Below are positions 58,415-60,910 of a stretch of 60,910 bases of DNA, piece after piece. Origin of the DNA: a virus; IMG/VR virus record IMGVR_UViG_3300042557_001137, positions 1-60,910 of that record. One strand, 5' to 3'. Position 1 is the stretch's first letter. Each line of letters begins with the position of its first letter. Both the position numbers and the translations under genes were made by a program. The notes beneath the pieces were generated by a model, which did not search any database, had not been told where the DNA came from, and saw only the letters and a program-made list of their open reading frames with translations.

Positions 58415-58791
58415 TGTCTGAAGGAACTAACATCAATGAGCTTATTGAACGCCGCGCGTTCATCAAGCATCAAGTCGATGAGCTTAACGCTCGTCTTAAA
58501 GAACTGAAGGAGCAGCAAGATACTACTGATATCGAGCTCCTCAAGAAAATGGACGCCGAAGGCTTGTCGCGGACTGCCAACGCACAGTACTCGGTGTCCA
58601 TCAATGAAGACACGGTACCCGAAGTCGTGAACTGGGATTCAGTCTACGAACACGTCGTCGCTACCCGTGACTTCAGTTTGATCCAGCGGAGGATAAGCTC
58701 CACGGCTTACAAAGAGCTGTTGAAGCTCGGGGAAGGAGTCCCCGGACTGGAACCCAGGACCATCCGCAAGATCAATTTCCGTTCGCTTTAA
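58414..58791 (+). CDS. Phage DUF7173-like protein, unknown
   Basis: The protein has 125 residues. N-terminal coiled coil (ELIERRAFIKHQVDELNARL, about 9-45), then a compact C-terminal domain with LSRTANAQYSVSINEDTVPE. This arrangement is found next to SSB-like and helicase genes in phages and is probably a replication accessory. Confidence 0.6.
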   Translation: MSEGTNINELIERRAFIKHQVDELNARLKELKEQQDTTDIELLKKMDAEGLSRTANAQYSVSINEDTVPEVVNWDSVYEHVVATRDFSLIQRRISSTAYKELLKLGEGVPGLEPRTIRKINFRSL

Positions 58792-58817
58792 TCTACTCTG
58801 AAAGGAATCATCAAGCT

Positions 58818-59501
58818 ATGTCTAGCACTTCAATCGCTCTTGTTTCTTCTGCTGTTCCAGCACACGCGATGGAAGGCACCGGTCTCGGTAACGAGAACGT
58901 TGGCCAGCACGTCACGATCCCCCGGGTCAAACTGCTTCAGAAGATGTCTGACGAAGTGGACAAGTACAACTCGAAGTACATCGCTGGCGCTGAGCCAGGT
59001 CACTTTTTCAACTCGTTGACCGGCCAGAACTACGGCGAAGAGCTGTACGTCATCAACCTGCTGTTCCGGAACGAATACGTGGTATGGCGCAACCGCGAAG
59101 CGGGCGGCGGCATCCTCGGATCGTTCAGCTCCATGCAGGACGCTCAGGCGGCCATCAAGTCTCAGCAGAAGCCTGAAGACTACACCGTCACCGATACCCA
59201 CTCCCACGTTCTGCTGATCAAGAATCCGGCCACCGGTGAGCTCGACAAGACCCCGGTGATCATGGATTTCTCCAGTTCCAAGATGCGGATCTCCCGCAGC
59301 TGGAACTCGATGATCGGCATCAAGGGTGGTAACCGGTTTTCGGGTCTTTGGAAGCTGAAGTCTGTCTCAGTCCAGAACAAGACCGGAGCCCAGTATATGA
59401 ACCTGGAGTCCGAGTTTGTCGGTTGGGCCACTGACGAAGACTATCAGTACGCCAAGTCGGTTTATTCCCAGCACGCCAATCTCGGCAATCTGGCGGACTA
59501 A
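58818..59501 (+). CDS. Probable single-stranded DNA-binding protein
   Basis: The protein has 227 residues, beta-rich with several aromatic residues (YGEELYVINLLFRNEYVVWR) suited to an OB-like fold. The acidic-rich end is short. Codon use is GC-rich like the 217-residue abundant protein. Its position between helicase accessory and VRR-NUC nuclease matches SSB in related phages. No signature is decisive. Confidence 0.6.
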   Translation: MSSTSIALVSSAVPAHAMEGTGLGNENVGQHVTIPRVKLLQKMSDEVDKYNSKYIAGAEPGHFFNSLTGQNYGEELYVINLLFRNEYVVWRNREAGGGILGSFSSMQDAQAAIKSQQKPEDYTVTDTHSHVLLIKNPATGELDKTPVIMDFSSSKMRISRSWNSMIGIKGGNRFSGLWKLKSVSVQNKTGAQYMNLESEFVGWATDEDYQYAKSVYSQHANLGNLAD

Positions 59502-59511
59502 CCGTTAACCG

Positions 59512-59952
59512 ATGACCGAGCACGGTTTTATACGAGCCGTGCACGCTCGTCTTTCGCCGAGTTTGTTTCGGTGGAAGATCTGCGACAAGTTTGCCGGCGG
59601 TGTCCCTGACGCTTTTTACGCAGGGCCCGCCGGCACGCTTTTTGTCGAATACAAGTATCTGAAAGCGTTGCCCAAACGGAACAACACAGCTGTAAACACT
59701 TGTCTTACGCCGCAACAAATCTTGTGGCTTAACACAATGCACAAGTTCAACCATCCAGTGGCTTTGGTCATTGGAGTAGCAGATCAAGCAGTGATTCTTA
59801 CTTGCGGCGCTTGGAATTCAGTCCTTTCAAAGCAGCAATTCCAGCAGCTTGCTATACCTAAAAACGACGTTGCAGTCTGGATAGAACAGGCCTGCTTAAA
59901 AAAAAAAACTTACGCTATGAACCTAAAAAACGACTTTGAGGTGAAGCCATGA
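59512..59952 (+). CDS. VRR-NUC-like PD-(D/E)XK nuclease
   Basis: The protein has 146 residues. The fold motifs are GGVPDAFYAGPAGTLFVEYK (about 30-49, with PD and the E-x-K catalytic pair) and TPQQILWLNTMHKFNHPVAL. These match phage VRR-NUC Holliday-junction/flap nucleases. The last residues are DFEVKP because the gene end is the cassette junction motif, so the cassette set appears to be joined directly onto this gene. Confidence 0.8.
   Translation: MTEHGFIRAVHARLSPSLFRWKICDKFAGGVPDAFYAGPAGTLFVEYKYLKALPKRNNTAVNTCLTPQQILWLNTMHKFNHPVALVIGVADQAVILTCGAWNSVLSKQQFQQLAIPKNDVAVWIEQACLKKKTYAMNLKNDFEVKP
59938..59952 (+). repeat. Cassette junction motif, ATG version
   Basis: GAGGTGAAGCCATGA, one change that gives an ATG rather than GTG start. 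It forms the end of the nuclease gene. Confidence 0.8.
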
Positions 59953-60164
59953 GCACGATCAACGACGGCGGGCAGGCGTTTCCGGCAGGGAATCCGACGC
60001 ACGGCGGTCACGAAGGCATGACCCTGCGCGACTGGTTCGCGGGTCAGGCGTTGGCGGGGATGGGCGTCGAATGCACTAGCGACGAATTCTGCCATTCGTC
60101 CGTAGCGGAATGCGCCTACGCCTACGCCGACGCCATGCTTCGGGCGCGGGAGGTGAAGCCGTGA
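59949..60164 (+). CDS. Cassette protein, common phage small protein
   Basis: The protein has 71 residues starting MSTINDGGQAFPAGNPTHGG. The pattern GGxAFP...GMTLRDWFAGQAL...YAYADAMLRARE is widespread in phages. Function unknown. Ends in AREVKP at the junction motif. Confidence 0.75.
   Translation: MSTINDGGQAFPAGNPTHGGHEGMTLRDWFAGQALAGMGVECTSDEFCHSSVAECAYAYADAMLRAREVKP
60150..60164 (+). repeat. Cassette junction motif
   Basis: GAGGTGAAGCCGTGA. Confidence 0.8.
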
Positions 60165-60430
60165 CCACGCAACCAAAAGCCTTGTGGCTGGCTTATTTGC
60201 TCGACGTCGACCCAAGAAGTAAGGCGCATCATGACGAAGCCGCCGCCGAACTGCGCCGCCAACACGCTGAGATCAAGCGGTTGCGGTATGAAAATGAAGC
60301 GTGGGAGACTGCCGTTCGTAATTGCTTGGCGATGAGCAACGGACAAGAAAGCGAATGGGGCCTCCGAGCGCAATCCGCTTTTACGATTTTGCATAACGCC
60401 ATCGCCCGCGCAGAGGAGGTGAAGCCGTGA
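60161..60430 (+). CDS. Cassette protein, AAELRR family, copy 3
   Basis: The protein has 89 residues starting MTTQPKALWLAYLLDVDPRS. Core EAAAELRRQHAEIKRLRYEN (about 27-46), end AEEVKP. Shares the 17-base core at 60242-60258. Confidence 0.7.
   Translation: MTTQPKALWLAYLLDVDPRSKAHHDEAAAELRRQHAEIKRLRYENEAWETAVRNCLAMSNGQESEWGLRAQSAFTILHNAIARAEEVKP
60416..60430 (+). repeat. Cassette junction motif
   Basis: GAGGTGAAGCCGTGA. Confidence 0.8.
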
Positions 60431-60744
60431 GCGCGCAGCCCGAAGCGAAACAGGTGCCGTTAATTGAGCGGCTTGAGTCTGTCCCCGTCGATGCGCGATT
60501 GGCTGTCGATGATGGCCCGTACAGCACCTCGTTTTACGCGGTCGGCGCAATGGCACACGAAGCCGCCGCCGAACTGCGCCGCCTTCATGCGGTCAACGCG
60601 GAACTGTTGGAGAGGTTGAAGGTGGTTGCTTGGACGCTAAACCTTGTGCATCCCTACGGCGTACCCGAGTTTCTGCATGATGGAAGCGCATTTAGGAAAA
60701 GCATCATCGCCGCCATCGCAAAGGCAGAGGAGGTGAAGCCGTGA
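60427..60744 (+). CDS. Cassette protein, AAELRR family, copy 4
   Basis: The protein has 105 residues starting MSAQPEAKQVPLIERLESVP. Core EAAAELRRLHAVNAELLERL, end AEEVKP. Shares the 17-base core at 60565-60581. The N-terminal 45 residues differ from the other copies. Confidence 0.7.
   Translation: MSAQPEAKQVPLIERLESVPVDARLAVDDGPYSTSFYAVGAMAHEAAAELRRLHAVNAELLERLKVVAWTLNLVHPYGVPEFLHDGSAFRKSIIAAIAKAEEVKP
60730..60744 (+). repeat. Cassette junction motif
   Basis: GAGGTGAAGCCGTGA. Confidence 0.8.
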
Positions 60745-60910
60745 GCACGAAACTGGACGAAATGTGGGCGGCGCTAGAGGCGCACAAGCCTGCGCCGGAA
60801 TATGCGGAAGCGTGGGCGACGATGCTCAAGGAGCGGATGGCTGATGCGGCGGCTGATGCGGGGCGAGCGGCAGAATCCGCAGGGTTTTTTTCGGCTATGT
60901 CTGCGGCGTA
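60741..60910 (+). CDS. N-terminal part of a cassette protein (cut by window end)
   Basis: GTG start at 60741. Fifty-six codons are visible, MSTKLDEMWAALEAHKPAPE and onward, strongly Ala-rich (ADAADAGRAAESAG) near the end. No stop before the window ends. It may continue as the C-terminal part at 3-306. Confidence 0.65.
   Translation, partial: MSTKLDEMWAALEAHKPAPEYAEAWATMLKERMADAAADAGRAAESAGFFSAMSAA

Noticed and set aside
1-60910. CRISPR array
   Set aside because: No regularly spaced 20-40-base repeats with unique spacers; the repeats found are tandem or scattered iterons.
1-60910. tRNA genes
   Set aside because: No cloverleaf with a CCA-type end was recognised in the gene-free regions.
1-60910. 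Lysogeny module (integrase, repressor, att site)
   Set aside because: No recognisable integrase or CI/Cro-like gene, so temperate lifestyle is not supported.

Overview
The window looks like most or all of the genome of a tailed bacteriophage (Caudoviricetes) with a podovirus-type virion. The evidence is a P22-like portal, a TerS/TerL packaging pair, scaffold and capsid genes, and a run of T7-gp14/15/16-like internal (ejection) proteins ending in a 2126-residue giant. It also has its own replication module: family A DNA polymerase, SF3-type primase/helicase, SNF2-like helicase, a Cas4-like nuclease and a VRR-NUC-like nuclease. I see no integrase, lysogeny repressor, RNA polymerase or tRNA, so a virulent phage that uses host RNA polymerase is the simplest reading. 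The small 'AAELRR' cassette genes and a phage CsrA suggest a proteobacterial host. A betaproteobacterium is my guess, not something the sequence proves.

Layout. (1) 1-1897, plus strand: the tail of the early/middle operon, with a MazZ/DUF5664-like nucleotide hydrolase and small membrane or exported proteins. It ends at a convergent hairpin (1904-1933). (2) 1927-37331, minus strand: the late operon, read right to left. It runs HNH protein, TerS, TerL, portal, scaffold, capsid (own promoter, long leader and terminator), adaptor/connector proteins, ejection proteins, holin and endolysin, the host-recognition cluster (BppU-like protein, beta-helix tailspike and several fibre-like proteins), tail proteins, and last an orphan cytosine-C5 methyltransferase. 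(3) 37332-38888, plus: small, mostly membrane-associated genes with duplicated leaders, closed by a strong terminator. (4) 38890-39487: a gene-free region of about 600 bp with ten [T/C]GGTACACA iterons, a 28-bp tandem repeat and a hairpin in AT-rich DNA, which is a candidate replication origin or control region. (5) 39488-47716, plus: about 30 tiny overlapping genes of unknown function, including tandem paralogues and cassette genes. (6) 47747-59952, plus: a MoxR ATPase/unknown/VWA-metallopeptidase trio, then replication and recombination genes with a translationally coupled CsrA homologue. (7) 59949-60910, plus: more cassette genes, cut by the window end.

The two arms diverge near 37.4 kb. 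If the ends are joined they converge near 1.9 kb, so the window was probably opened inside a circular or terminally redundant genome. The most unusual features are a 15-bp 'GAGGTGAAGCCGTGA' junction that joins interchangeable small genes (it carries SD, start and upstream stop at once), the iteron region, the phage CsrA fused by overlap to the polymerase gene, the structured capsid leader, the MoxR/VWA trio, and a sharply bounded GC-rich tailspike cassette (10503-15608).
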